From JBBDJB01 sp040880125 (GTDB lineage: Bacteria > Planctomycetota > Planctomycetia > Pirellulales > JBBDJB01): 64,000 bases of DNA. Made by a program: the position numbers and the translations under genes. Shown here piece after piece: positions 34,593-44,080 of this stretch. Under the pieces are notes generated by a model. That model was not told the DNA's origin. It searched no databases and saw nothing but the letters and a program-made list of their open reading frames with translations. Where the stretch lies: the NCBI GenBank assembly GCA_040880125.1, contig JBBDJB010000018.1, positions 124,001 to 188,000 on the forward strand, given 5' to 3'. Each line of letters opens with the position of its first letter. Positions within the stretch are counted from its first letter, which is position 1.

Positions 34593-35326
34593 CGCGCCAA
34601 CATCGCCCGCAGCATGTGCGAGTAGTCGCAATAAGGCTCCGAATCGGGCGGCCCGTCGGCATAGAGATACGCCGCCTGATGCGGATCGTCCGTGATGGCA
34701 ATGATTGTCGAGGAGATCGTCCCCCGCCACGGCTGATTCAACACCATCTTGGCCGCCGTCGGCGGATGGGCCTTGCCCGAGAATACCAGCTTCGCCCGAT
34801 TGAGAAAGTCTTCTACCCGCGACGGCTCCCGCTCCACCATCAAGCGGCGCGAGATCTTCTGCCGCGAGTCGTCGACGTCGTCCGGGTCGCCGTTGGTCAG
34901 CAGGTGCAATCCCGGGGGCATATCAATCACTTGCGGCTGCAGTCCACCGCAAACGACGGCACATGACTGCGCATCGGTGCACAGATAGTTGACGCCGGCA
35001 TAATGCTCCGTATCCAGCTCACGCATCGCCAACTCGACCGCTTTAGAAGCCGAGCCGGTGTGCAACAGGTCCATTGCGAGTAGCCCGCGGGACCGTGCAA
35101 CCGCCGGAGCGGGCGGCGCAGGCCGATTGGTGACCGCCACCACAAGGCCATCGGCGTTCACGCCCAGCCATGTCCCGCCCGCCTGGGCATCCAGCCCACA
35201 CAATAGACGCTGGTCCTCGCGCAGATCGGGCGATAGCGATGGCCGGCGACGCGACTCGTCGCGATTGGCCGCCAGCACGATCGGCGCGCCGGGCACGTGG
35301 CGGTAATAAATCGCCAGCAAACACAC
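34589..35326 (-). CDS. NRDE-family (TANGO2-like) protein
   Basis: 245 residues when started at GTG 35326, giving V-C-L-L-A-I-Y-Y; GAGG lies nine bases upstream. The family mark IVLAANRDE is at ~18-26, and the glycine-rich GGTWLGVNADGLVVAVTNR follows. Members resemble Ntn hydrolases, and a Cys at position 2, exposed after Met removal, is widely conserved, which favours this start over ATG 35350 (MDLHEAVN). The biochemical role is not established. It converges on the preceding gene with overlapping stop codons (CTAG). Confidence 0.88.
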   Translation of the reverse strand: MCLLAIYYRHVPGAPIVLAANRDESRRRPSLSPDLREDQRLLCGLDAQAGGTWLGVNADGLVVAVTNRPAPPAPAVARSRGLLAMDLLHTGSASKAVELAMRELDTEHYAGVNYLCTDAQSCAVVCGGLQPQVIDMPPGLHLLTNGDPDDVDDSRQKISRRLMVEREPSRVEDFLNRAKLVFSGKAHPPTAAKMVLNQPWRGTISSTIIAITDDPHQAAYLYADGPPDSEPYCDYSHMLRAMLAR

Positions 35327-35842
35327 GTTCACAGCCTCGTGTAAATCCATCAAGGGATCGCCTGCACGGGCAAGGACGCACCGTATCGAAAGTGTACGTC
35401 GCGCCGGGCGGCTTGTCCGGTCGTTTCGAGCCGGCAATCGGGGGGCACGGCGGGCTCCTTCCGGCATGCGGTGAAGAAGAATGGCGGGCGGTCACCCGCA
35501 GCACTTGATCTGGATGGCGTAAAGCCGCCGAATATCGTGCGGCCCAAATGGGGCGAATGCCCACGTGCATGGAGGAAAATACAGGCACCGGTCTTGCCGC
35601 CTTACGCAGAAGGCCTTAACCTTCTAGCTTTAAGGCCGTAGACTGACGGTGGCGTCGGGAACAGGGAACGGCGCTTTCGCGGAGGGGGCTCGTTGCCCGG
35701 GGTTTGTACCCCTTGGACGGCGAGACCTCTTGCTCCAGGTCGATACTCTGAGAAAGGATTCCGCCGTGCCGCGGGACGCTGGCCGGATCGTTGGCGCTCG
35801 GCGGCGGCGCGCCGCCGACCGAGCCCCAGAAAGTTACTTGTC
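35327..35842. other. Divergent intergenic region with an inverted repeat
   Basis: About 515 bp between the NRDE gene and fabH. No convincing ORF; the fabH frame is open to 35693, but the first 50 codons look random. ggccttaa (35612-35619) and ttaaggcc (35630-35637) form a perfect 8-bp inverted repeat with a 10-base spacer, lying 206 bp before fabH. It could be an operator or an RNA hairpin. Confidence 0.45.
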
Positions 35843-36862
35843 ATGAGCGACCAGCCACCGCTGCGTGCCCGCGGACTGTTGCGGCGTCTGACCGGGGTGC
35901 AGATTGTGGGGACTGGCAGCTACGTTCCCGAGCAGGTCGTCCGCAACGAGGATCTGGCGGCGCTCGGTTACGATGCCGATTGGATCATCCAGCGGACCGG
36001 CATCCGCGAGCGGCGTCACGCCCCAAAGGAGATGGCCACTTCGGACATGGCCATCGCCGCCGCCCGGCGCTGCATGGAGCAGGCTGCCGCCAGTCCGGCG
36101 GACATCGACCTGGTGCTGCTGGCCACGCTCTCGCCCGATCATCTTCTTCCGGCCAGCGCGTGCGTCGTGCAAGATCGGCTCGGCCTGAACTGCCCCGCCG
36201 CCGATATCCAGGCAGCTTGCGCGGGCTTTCTGTACGCGCTGATCACAGGAATGCAATACGTCGCCACCGGGTGCAGTAACCTGGCCCTGGTGATTGGCGC
36301 GGATACGAACTCGCGCGTGATGAATCCGGCCGATAAGAAGACGTATCCGCTGTTCGGCGATGGTGCCGGAGCTGTTTTGCTCGCCCGCGGCGAAGACGAC
36401 CAGGGCATGGTCTCGTACACGCTTGGCGCCGACGGTTCGGGCCTCGATCTGTTGTATCGCCCCACGGGCGGATCACGCATGCCGTACGATCGCACGGTCA
36501 CCGACCAGGCCTCGCACTTCGTGCTGATGGACGGCCGGCCGGTCTTCAAATGGGCCATCCGCCTGCTTGAAGATACTGTGCGAGACGTGCTGGAGGCCGC
36601 CGGGCAGTCGGTCGATGACGTCGATCTGTGGGTGCTCCATCAAGCCAACCTACGCATCATTGAAGCGGCCATGCAGAACATTGGCATCCGCCGCGATCGA
36701 GTTGCCATCCACCTGGACCGCTACGGCAACACTTCCGCCGGCAGCGTTCCCATCGCCCTGGACGAGTCCGCGCGAGCCGGGCAGATCCAGCGCGGCAGCA
36801 CGATCCTGATGAGCGGCTTCGGCGCGGGGCTGTCGTGGGGCACGGCCGTGTTCCGCTGGTAG
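35843..36862 (+). CDS. fabH: 3-oxoacyl-[acyl-carrier-protein] synthase III
   Basis: 339 residues from ATG 35843. The thiolase-fold triad is complete: Cys126 in IQAACAGFLYAL, His in LWVLHQANLRI and Asn in RYGNTSAGSVPIA. GTGSYVPEQVV and WIIQRTGIRERR near the start are standard. FabH condenses acetyl-CoA with malonyl-ACP to start fatty-acid synthesis; chain-starter preference is not readable. Elongation genes are not adjacent. Normal length. Confidence 0.95.
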   Translation: MSDQPPLRARGLLRRLTGVQIVGTGSYVPEQVVRNEDLAALGYDADWIIQRTGIRERRHAPKEMATSDMAIAAARRCMEQAAASPADIDLVLLATLSPDHLLPASACVVQDRLGLNCPAADIQAACAGFLYALITGMQYVATGCSNLALVIGADTNSRVMNPADKKTYPLFGDGAGAVLLARGEDDQGMVSYTLGADGSGLDLLYRPTGGSRMPYDRTVTDQASHFVLMDGRPVFKWAIRLLEDTVRDVLEAAGQSVDDVDLWVLHQANLRIIEAAMQNIGIRRDRVAIHLDRYGNTSAGSVPIALDESARAGQIQRGSTILMSGFGAGLSWGTAVFRW

Positions 36863-36906
36863 ACGTACGACCGCCGCCGCAGGCTTTCGCGCCGCACACA
36901 TTCAGC

Positions 36907-36930
36907 ACCGGTTCCCCTCAGCCGGTTTTT
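36907..36930 (+). terminator. Probable weak terminator after fabH
   Basis: accgg (36907-36911) pairs with ccggt (36922-36926), followed by TTTT. The stem is only five pairs, so strength is doubtful. It lies 45 bp after the fabH stop. Confidence 0.4.
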
Positions 36931-36935
36931 CGTAC

Positions 36936-36960
36936 CAGCCTGTTTTTTTTCAACAGGCTG
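36936..36960. repeat. Palindromic intergenic repeat (AGCCTGTTG family), copy 2
   Basis: cagcctgtt (36936-36944) pairs perfectly with aacaggctg (36952-36960) around a T-rich loop. Related to the palindrome at 14466-14495. The T-run lies in the loop, not after the stem, so this is not a standard terminator. Confidence 0.55.
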
Positions 36961-37075
36961 ATAGTAGTTCAAGTCTAGCGATTGCACCGCGGCATGCGTC
37001 GCGTGCGACCGGTCGCTTCGCCCACAAACATTTCGCACGGCACACAACTTCTTCAGCGATTAAGGACGATGCACC

Positions 37076-38914
37076 ATGAGCACGGCACAAACCCGCCCCA
37101 AAGCCAAGGCCAAAGTGAAAGTCAAATCGCTGCCGCCGCGCAGCAAGGTCAAGCCGGCCGACACCTGGGATCTGGCGAGCCTATATCCGGACGACGCAAG
37201 TTGGGAAATCGCCTTCACCCGCTGGGAGAAGCAGATCCCCGGCTACGAAAAGTTCAAGGACACGCTTGCGGAGAGCGCCCAAGCGCTGGCGGCATGCTTG
37301 AAGTTCGACAGCCAACTTGAGCGGACCGGCGAGCGGCTCGGCACCTATGCCTTTCTGAAGACGGCCGAGGACACCGCCAACAGCGACTATCAGCGGATGA
37401 TGGGACGCTTCCGCCACGCGGCCAGCCTTGCATCCCAGGCGGCCAGTTACATCCGCCCGGAGATACTTGCCATTCCAACCGCGCGGTTGAAGAAGATGAT
37501 CGGGGACCGCGCGCTGCGTCCGTATCGCTTGCGATTGGAACGGCTCGCCCGCTACAAACCGCACACGCTCAGCAACGAGGGAGAGAACCTGCTGGCGATG
37601 CAGAGTGAGATGGCCGGCGCGGCCTCGCAAATCTTTCGCCAACTCAACGACGCCGACTTGAAGTTCGGCAGCATGCGGAACGAGAAGGGGGAGTCGATCG
37701 AGTTGACCACCTCCACTTTTTCCTCGCTGTTGCACTCTCCCAATCGCAGCGTCCGCCGCAACGCGTTTCACCAGTTCTACACCCAGTACGCGGCGCATGA
37801 GAACACGCTGGCCTCCACCCTGGCCGGCTCGATGCAGCGTGATGCCTACTACGCCAAAGCCCGCAATTACGAGAGCGCCCGCAGCGCGGCCTTGTTCGAC
37901 GACAACGTTCCCGAGTCGGTCTACGACAACTTAATCGAAGCCGTGCATCGGCATCTCCCGGCGTTGTATCGGTACTACGAGCTGCGTTGCCGCAAGATGC
38001 GGTTGAAGGACATTCACCACTACGACACCTACGTGCCGATTCTCAACGAACTGGAAACCCGGCACACGTGGCGCCAGGCAGTTCGCGGGGTCATCCAATC
38101 GCTCGAGCCGCTGGGCGGTGAGTACTGCCAGGTACTCGAAGCTGGGCTGCTGGGCCGTTGGTGCGATCGCTACCCCAACCGCGGCAAGCAGAGCGGCGCC
38201 TTCAGTTGCGGCACGTTCGACGGCGATCCCTACATCATGATGAATTACCAGCCGGATGTGCTCGACCACGTCTTCACGCTCACGCACGAAGCCGGCCACT
38301 CGATGCACAGCTTCTACTCCTCGCGGAGCCAGCCGTTCGAACATTACGACTACAGCATCTTCGTCGCCGAGGTAGCCAGCACCTTCAACGAGCAGCTTCT
38401 CAGCCGGCATATGCTGGCCAAGGCGCGCACTCGCAAGGATCGGGCGTTTCTCATCAATCGCGACATCGATGCCATCCGCGGCACGATCCTGCGGCAGACG
38501 ATGTTCGCCGAGTTCGAAAAGATTACGCACGAGCTTGTCGAGCAGGGCGAGCCGCTGACCGTAGCCCGCTTCAAGGAGATCTACGGCGACCTGCTGCGGC
38601 TCTACTTTGGTCCGGATTTCGCCATCGACGAGGAACTGCGGCTGGAGTGTTTCCGCATCCCGCACTTCTATCGGGCGTTCTACGTCTACAAGTATGCCAC
38701 GGGCATGTCAGCGGCCATCGCGCTGGCCGAGCGCGTAACCTCCGGTGGTCAGCGCGAACTGGACGACTACCTGCGGTTTCTGTCCGGCGGCAGCTCGAAG
38801 TATCCGCTCGATCTGCTGCGCGACGCCGGCGTCGACATAGAGAGCCCCGAGCCGATCGATACCGCGTTAACCCGCTTCAACCAATTGGTGGAAGAGCTGG
38901 AGGAGTTGCTCTAA
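37076..38914 (+). CDS. pepF: Oligoendopeptidase F (M3B metallopeptidase)
   Basis: 612 residues. The zinc site HEAGHSMHSFY (His404, Glu405, His408) with the downstream Glu in YSIFVAEVASTFNE is the M3 signature, and the C-terminal FRIPHFYRAFYVYKYATGMSAA forms the substrate-binding region. The first ~25 residues are Lys/Pro-rich and not part of the fold. It hydrolyses peptides of roughly 7-17 residues in the cytoplasm. Monocistronic; the length is typical. Confidence 0.95.
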   Translation: MSTAQTRPKAKAKVKVKSLPPRSKVKPADTWDLASLYPDDASWEIAFTRWEKQIPGYEKFKDTLAESAQALAACLKFDSQLERTGERLGTYAFLKTAEDTANSDYQRMMGRFRHAASLASQAASYIRPEILAIPTARLKKMIGDRALRPYRLRLERLARYKPHTLSNEGENLLAMQSEMAGAASQIFRQLNDADLKFGSMRNEKGESIELTTSTFSSLLHSPNRSVRRNAFHQFYTQYAAHENTLASTLAGSMQRDAYYAKARNYESARSAALFDDNVPESVYDNLIEAVHRHLPALYRYYELRCRKMRLKDIHHYDTYVPILNELETRHTWRQAVRGVIQSLEPLGGEYCQVLEAGLLGRWCDRYPNRGKQSGAFSCGTFDGDPYIMMNYQPDVLDHVFTLTHEAGHSMHSFYSSRSQPFEHYDYSIFVAEVASTFNEQLLSRHMLAKARTRKDRAFLINRDIDAIRGTILRQTMFAEFEKITHELVEQGEPLTVARFKEIYGDLLRLYFGPDFAIDEELRLECFRIPHFYRAFYVYKYATGMSAAIALAERVTSGGQRELDDYLRFLSGGSSKYPLDLLRDAGVDIESPEPIDTALTRFNQLVEELEELL

Positions 38915-38943
38915 GTCGACGCGAGAGGACGCTGAGGCGCACA

Positions 38944-39055
38944 CATCCCTCTGGAGAGGGCCGGGGAGAGGGCGTAGCAACTACTCAGAGCCTCGTGCCC
39001 ATCTTTGCCGTTGGATAGGCACGCCAAGAATCGCTGCCACTGGCTGGCGTGGTGC
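38944..39055. repeat. Intergenic repeat units between pepF and a convergent gene
   Basis: ccctctggagagggccggggagagggc (about 38947-38974) is the third copy of the CCCTCT...GGGAGAGGG type. gctgccactggctggcgtggtgc (39033-39055) is a degraded copy of the unit at 16108-16135. Confidence 0.5.
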
Positions 39056-39118
39056 ACACAGAAGGAACTATTGGCCAGTTTTCAGCCGGGGCCCGCCGGC
39101 GTTAGCTTCCGAAGTTCC

Positions 39119-40132
39119 TCACGCCGTCTGTCGAGCGGGGTTGTCAGCGGGAGTGGTCGTCTGCGGATGCGGCGCGGACGGGATGTACCGCCAACTCTGG
39201 CGGAGCAATCGCGTCGGCGGATCGGCACCGCGAAACTGCCAGTTCCACGATTGCGTGCCCAGCATACAGCGGAGCATGGTGGCGCACTGCCGCGGGTGCC
39301 GCACCAAAAACGGAAGCGCCCGCCACACCAGCCGGCTCGGCCGCCGAATCTCCGCTTGAATCCGCCGCAGCCAATGCTCGCTCGTGCGGTAATAGTCCAG
39401 TGTACCGTCTGCGCAACGGGTCGGTTCGAAGAAGCCCGAAGCACATCGCTCGAACTGTCCCGGCACCGGGTACCAGCCGCCGAAGCTCCAGGCGAGCATG
39501 CAATAGTGAAAGGCGTCGGTTCCTCTGGCGAATTCCCGCGGTGAGCGGAGCAGATCGCGCGGATCGGGAGCGCGCATGAAGTGGATCGTGGTATTCACCA
39601 GCCGGCGGACCTGGGAGGCGGGATCGATCAGCCGGTACGCCAACTCGAAGAACTCGCGATAAATGGTGTCGTCGCGGCCGGCCGCCGCATCTTCCGCCTG
39701 GACGAAGTGTTCCATCGGGCCGTTGGCAACAACCGCGTCGAACCGGCCGTGCCACGAAGCGTCCATGTGACGGTAGTTTAACAGGTGCACGTCAAGATTC
39801 TGCTTCCGGCAGCGGGCGACCTGCTCAGGCGAAATCGTGATACCTACCGCACACGCTCCGCGGTGGACCGCTTCGGCAACTAGCCGCCCATTGCCACAGC
39901 CGATATCCAAAAGCCGCACACCAGGAGCGCAGCCCGCCTCGTCCAGCACATACTGGATTTGATTGAGTTGGGCCTGATCGTAGTGGGTGGCGGTGTCGTC
40001 GTAGATGCCCTCGGTGTAGTCGACCATTCCACAGGTTGGAAAGACCTTGTCGAACAGCGAGTAGCAGTTCACTACGCGGCGAGGCCTTCCCGCTCCTGCG
40101 GCGGGGGTGAGACGTGAGACAGCGCTGGACAT
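39119..40132 (-). CDS. Class I SAM-dependent methyltransferase (cyclopropane-fatty-acid-synthase-like)
   Basis: 337 residues from ATG 40132, with GGAGGTG eight bases upstream. The SAM-binding motif VRLLDIGCGNGRLVAEAV is at ~96-113, followed by GITISPEQVARCR, a combination typical of the CFA synthase / tocopherol-methyltransferase group. FDAVVANGPMEHF is motif IV. The first 30 residues and the Pro-rich C-terminal 20 look disordered. The substrate may be a lipid or small molecule; not determinable. Single gene convergent with pepF. Confidence 0.9.
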   Translation of the reverse strand: MSSAVSRLTPAAGAGRPRRVVNCYSLFDKVFPTCGMVDYTEGIYDDTATHYDQAQLNQIQYVLDEAGCAPGVRLLDIGCGNGRLVAEAVHRGACAVGITISPEQVARCRKQNLDVHLLNYRHMDASWHGRFDAVVANGPMEHFVQAEDAAAGRDDTIYREFFELAYRLIDPASQVRRLVNTTIHFMRAPDPRDLLRSPREFARGTDAFHYCMLAWSFGGWYPVPGQFERCASGFFEPTRCADGTLDYYRTSEHWLRRIQAEIRRPSRLVWRALPFLVRHPRQCATMLRCMLGTQSWNWQFRGADPPTRLLRQSWRYIPSAPHPQTTTPADNPARQTA

Positions 40133-40749
40133 GGCACCACCTCCGAATCTGGAGTGATACGAAAAGCCGTCTCCCGCCGACGGGCGGGACGAACTGCCGC
40201 GCCGTTGGGCATTGCATTATCCCGTCCCCCCAGCGGTATGCCAGCGTTTTTGTTCGGGCCGGCCCATGCCAGGCTTGCGCGGCGATGCGGCACGATGTCG
40301 CCCCGGAGCAGTAATTGCTGCCCGCGCGTAGATAGGAGGGGCAGGGCGGGCTGACCGACAAAATCGTCGGCAAAACCCGCCAAGACGATTCAACTGCCGG
40401 TGGTTATCGCCAGACAGGTTCGCCCAATTTTGCGACGTGCCATCCGCGACGTGCCCATCCGCGACGCGACGTGTTAGACGCGGAAGGGTGATAGCAGCCC
40501 GCCTCAATTCACTAACTTTCAGGCGAGAAACGCCGCTCGCCGACTGAGTCGGGACCGGTCGGAACTTCTACGTCACCAGAGGTGCCAGAAAATGCAATCC
40601 GGGATATCGTCTGCGTCGTAAGTTTCAGGCACAATAGGCATTGCCGTAGCTGCGAAACCTCCAGCAATCGCAACTACGTTGAAGTCGCTTGGCTATTTCT
40701 CCAGTTCTCTACAAGAGCCTCATCACGGCTGTGAAGACAGGAGCAACAG
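40133..40749. other. Divergent intergenic region with short direct repeats
   Basis: 617 bp without a credible gene on either strand. The string gcgacgtgccatcc occurs at 40432-40445, again with one extra C at 40446-40460, and a partial third copy follows to about 40473. Promoters for the methyltransferase and for the sulfite-oxidase-like gene should lie here. Confidence 0.45.
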
Positions 40750-41946
40750 GTGAATGTGAACGCGTATGGAGGCAATGCGTCGCGACGCGGCTTTTTCCGG
40801 GCCGCCGGTGCGGCGGGCCTGTTGTGGGCAGCCGGCGGTCAATTGTCACTCGGCCAGGCTGGGCGGCAAGCCGGCGGGATGAAAGTTCTCACTGCCGATC
40901 CGCCCAACCTGGAGCCTGCGTTGGAGGGCTTGGTTCGGTCCTGGATTACGCCAGTCGAGCACTTTTACGTTCGCAGCCATGCAGCCTCGCCGGAGCTTGA
41001 TCTGTCGAAGTTCCGGCTGAGTGTGGACGGTCTCGTGGAAACGCCATTTCAACTCAACCTGGAGGCGCTGAAGACTCGCTTCAAGTCAAGGGATGTTGTG
41101 GCGACGATGACCTGCGCCGGGAATCGCCGCGTCGAATTCAATTCGACGCGGGAAGTCGGAGGCGTGCAATGGGGGGCCGGTGCGATTGGCAATGCCCGGT
41201 GGAGCGGAGTACCGCTGGCGGCACTATTAAAGGCGGCGGGAGTGCAATCGGTGGCGCGGCACGTTTGCTTCGAGGGAGCCGACGCAGTTGCTCACGGTCA
41301 GGGCACCATTCCATTCGGCGGGTCGATTCCCATCGACCAGGCGCTGGCCGGGGGAGATGCAAGTCCTGGGGCCCTGGTTTGCTGGGACATGAACGGAAAG
41401 CCGCTCACGCCGGACCACGGTTTCCCGATACGGATGGTCGTGCCGGGCTACATCGGCGCCCGCAGCGTCAAGTGGCTGTCGAAAATCATAGTCAGCGATC
41501 AGCCGTCGGCGAACCACTATCTGGCGGGTGCGTATAAGCTGGTCGAATCGGACGAGGAAGATGCCTGGTCCGCCGCTCCGCCCATCTATCGCTATCCGGT
41601 CAATTCGGCTATCTGTGTGCCAGCGGACGGGGCGGAAGTACAGCCCGGTCGCCTGCAAATGCTGGGTTATGCGCTGCCGTCCGGGGAACCGGAGAGCACC
41701 ATCGCCCGCGTCGAAGTATCTGCCGACGAAGGGGAAAGTTGGCACCTTGCTTCGCTGGTCGGTCCGTCCAAGCCCTTCTGCTGGCGGTTGTGGAGAGCAG
41801 AGGTGGCGGTAACGCCGCGAACGAGCCGCCTCTGGGTTCATGCCACCGACTCCGCCGGACATCGGCAGCCGGCCGAGGTGGACTGGAACCTCAAGGGGTA
41901 CCTCTACAACGCCTGGCACCGGGTGGGAATCGATGTGCGCGGCTGA
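40750..41946 (+). CDS. Sulfite-oxidase-like molybdopterin oxidoreductase, Tat-exported
   Basis: 398 residues from GTG 40750, with AGGAG eight bases upstream. The N-terminus SRRGFFRAAGAAGLLWAAGG is a twin-arginine signal. The molybdenum-binding domain has the Cys ligand Cys122 in T-M-T-C-A-G-N-R-R and GARSVKWLSKI; the C-terminal ~120 residues form the dimerisation domain (IARVEVSADEGESWHLA). Such enzymes oxidise sulfite or similar compounds in the periplasm, passing electrons to a cytochrome c, but no cytochrome gene is adjacent here. Sulfite as substrate is likely, not proven. Confidence 0.92.
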   Translation: MNVNAYGGNASRRGFFRAAGAAGLLWAAGGQLSLGQAGRQAGGMKVLTADPPNLEPALEGLVRSWITPVEHFYVRSHAASPELDLSKFRLSVDGLVETPFQLNLEALKTRFKSRDVVATMTCAGNRRVEFNSTREVGGVQWGAGAIGNARWSGVPLAALLKAAGVQSVARHVCFEGADAVAHGQGTIPFGGSIPIDQALAGGDASPGALVCWDMNGKPLTPDHGFPIRMVVPGYIGARSVKWLSKIIVSDQPSANHYLAGAYKLVESDEEDAWSAAPPIYRYPVNSAICVPADGAEVQPGRLQMLGYALPSGEPESTIARVEVSADEGESWHLASLVGPSKPFCWRLWRAEVAVTPRTSRLWVHATDSAGHRQPAEVDWNLKGYLYNAWHRVGIDVRG

Positions 41947-42310
41947 GCACTCGCACATACGAGCTTCGCCCTATCCCGCAAGTCAGCCAGTGACGCCGGA
42001 ACTTGCCAGTTGCCGGCTACCCAGTGCCCTCCAGGGCGCCGCGACATCCGGATAATTCGATTTTACGGCTTGTGTCAGTCGCTATAAATCGTTTATTCTC
42101 TGAATATCTCCTAGGTTGGCCATTCTCGGTAACTCATTTCTTCGTCGATGGCTAGACCGCGCGGTGGATCTATCGCTAGGGGCACCAGGACGAGGCTGTC
42201 GTCCTGTATCTGAGACTTAATCCCATCATTCACCGGGTCGGATCTCCCTCCCGCCTTGGGCTACGGGGGATAATAGGCCGGCTTCGGTCCCAATGGAGGC
42301 ACGTGTGGGC
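41947..42310. other. Intergenic region, locally AT-rich
   Basis: About 360 bp between two rightward genes. The segment 42055-42120 is clearly AT-richer than the surroundings and may hold the promoter for the beta-helix gene. No ORF or strong hairpin. Confidence 0.4.
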
Positions 42311-43969
42311 ATGCATTTGCGATCTTCCGGAACACGGGCGCTGCGACTTTTCGCAACTATCTTGCTATTTTTATCAGTCGGGCGCACCGCGCACGCACAG
42401 TTCCGCTATCCCCCCGATGACCCTCGCCTGCAAGGCCATCCGCCGCTCAACGTGGCCGATTTCGGCGCAGTAGGTGATGGGAAGAGCGACGACACCGCGG
42501 CCATTCAGCGTGCGGTGGATACGGCCGTCAAGGGAGATCGCAAGGTCGTCTTTTTCCCCCCAGGCACCTATTTGGTCAGCTCCGTTCGAGTCGCCCCGGG
42601 TCTCACGCTGATCACCTTTAGTGCCACCATGAAAGTGATTCCCAAGGCGGGTGAATTCAACGTGGTGTTCACCACCTTCAATCATCGCGACCGCGCAAGC
42701 TATTTTTGGTCGTCAGACACCGATTCGCCGCCGCTGATCATTTACGGCTTCAAGTACGACGGAAACGCCGCCGAGCAAGGTGAATTCTCGAACTTTCAAC
42801 TGCAGCATCAGGGGTTTGTCGCGCTAGCGGCGGACGGTTCGAAGAGAGGACGTTTGCTCGCAAATGTCTTCAATTGTGAAGGCTGGGATGGAGTCGGCGA
42901 CTTCGTTTACGTATACACCAACGTTGAATTGGAAATGGCATACTGCAAGGCGACGGATGTCTTTCGTGGCATGCTCAGCATCGGCGCAGGGAAATCCATT
43001 GTGCGTGGGTATGGCCTCACGGCAGAGGGTGAACGATATCCGACGGGAATCGACCTCGAACCGACTGCTGGATCCGGTGCCCTGGATGTGCGGCTTTCAA
43101 AGGTCCGACTTAAGGGAGATTTCGACGTCGCGGTGCAGCCGGGGTCCACAATTCAAATTGATGATCTCCACTCTGGCCCCCCCTTTAACCTCGTCAATCG
43201 TGGCTCCACGATCAATATTTCCAACTCCCGGTTCGAGTTGGGCACGCCCGACGACAACAACCACATCCGGGTCCGCGAATCGGGGGGCACTACGCAGTTC
43301 ACAAACTGTGACTTTTTTGCGGTCCGCGAGGAAAGTGGCAGTGCCAGCACCGGGCCGCGCTACGCCATGCGCGTCAATTGGCGACCGACCAACGATAGTA
43401 GGGTCATCTTTGACGGGTGCCGCTTTCATGCTGGAGATGGAGCCACCGCCGCCGTCTATTCGGAGCCCGACCAGCAACAACTAGGAAACGAACTGGTGCT
43501 CCGCAATTGCCAGATAGGTCCGGACTTTGCCTATGGTGTTCTCATGGAGCAGGGTGGGAACTTTGACATCGTCAACACCACATTCAATTCCCGGACCGGG
43601 ATCTATTTGGACCACCGGGATACCTATTATTACCGCGCCCGAATGCAAGCAATCGGCCTGGGCCCGGAGGCACAGCATTATCTGCGAGTCGATCACGGAG
43701 ATCCGCGCAACACCATCCTTCATCACGCAGTCGAGTTGCATGACTCAGAGAACGTGATCTGGAACCCGGGAGGAAACGTCTCCGCCAATCGTTTTGGGGG
43801 CCGGAGAGTGATCCGCGGCGACAACGACCCAACGACCAACAAGACGCCCGGGTTCATCGGCGACGTCTATATCCGGCTGGGTAAGGACCTGGAAGAACGC
43901 TGGCAGTGCATTGCGACCGACACGCAACAAGCACGCTGGATCCCGCTTTACTCGCGCAGCATCAATTAG
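42311..43969 (+). CDS. Exported pectate-lyase-superfamily (right-handed beta-helix) protein
   Basis: About 552 residues. The signal peptide (RALRLFATILLFLSVGRTAHA) is followed by LNVADFGAVGDGKSDDTAAIQRAVD, the pectate_lyase_3 opening found in GH28/GH55-like and phage tail-spike helices, and by many beta-strand turns with Asn/Ser ladders. The C-terminal ~60 residues (EERWQCIATDTQQARWIPL) are compact and beta-rich. It likely binds or cleaves extracellular polysaccharide. Catalytic residues cannot be assigned. ATG 42311 is taken so that the signal begins at residue 1; ATG 42293 is an alternative. A GGAGG lies between them. Confidence 0.85.
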   Translation: MHLRSSGTRALRLFATILLFLSVGRTAHAQFRYPPDDPRLQGHPPLNVADFGAVGDGKSDDTAAIQRAVDTAVKGDRKVVFFPPGTYLVSSVRVAPGLTLITFSATMKVIPKAGEFNVVFTTFNHRDRASYFWSSDTDSPPLIIYGFKYDGNAAEQGEFSNFQLQHQGFVALAADGSKRGRLLANVFNCEGWDGVGDFVYVYTNVELEMAYCKATDVFRGMLSIGAGKSIVRGYGLTAEGERYPTGIDLEPTAGSGALDVRLSKVRLKGDFDVAVQPGSTIQIDDLHSGPPFNLVNRGSTINISNSRFELGTPDDNNHIRVRESGGTTQFTNCDFFAVREESGSASTGPRYAMRVNWRPTNDSRVIFDGCRFHAGDGATAAVYSEPDQQQLGNELVLRNCQIGPDFAYGVLMEQGGNFDIVNTTFNSRTGIYLDHRDTYYYRARMQAIGLGPEAQHYLRVDHGDPRNTILHHAVELHDSENVIWNPGGNVSANRFGGRRVIRGDNDPTTNKTPGFIGDVYIRLGKDLEERWQCIATDTQQARWIPLYSRSIN

Positions 43970-44080
43970 CGGACCTCCGAGATTGCGTGCGGCGTCGCTG
44001 CCATTCATATCGTACGCTTACACGAGAGGAAGCGATCTCTCGGTTGAACGGATTACGATTGTAAGCAAGGCGATACGATA

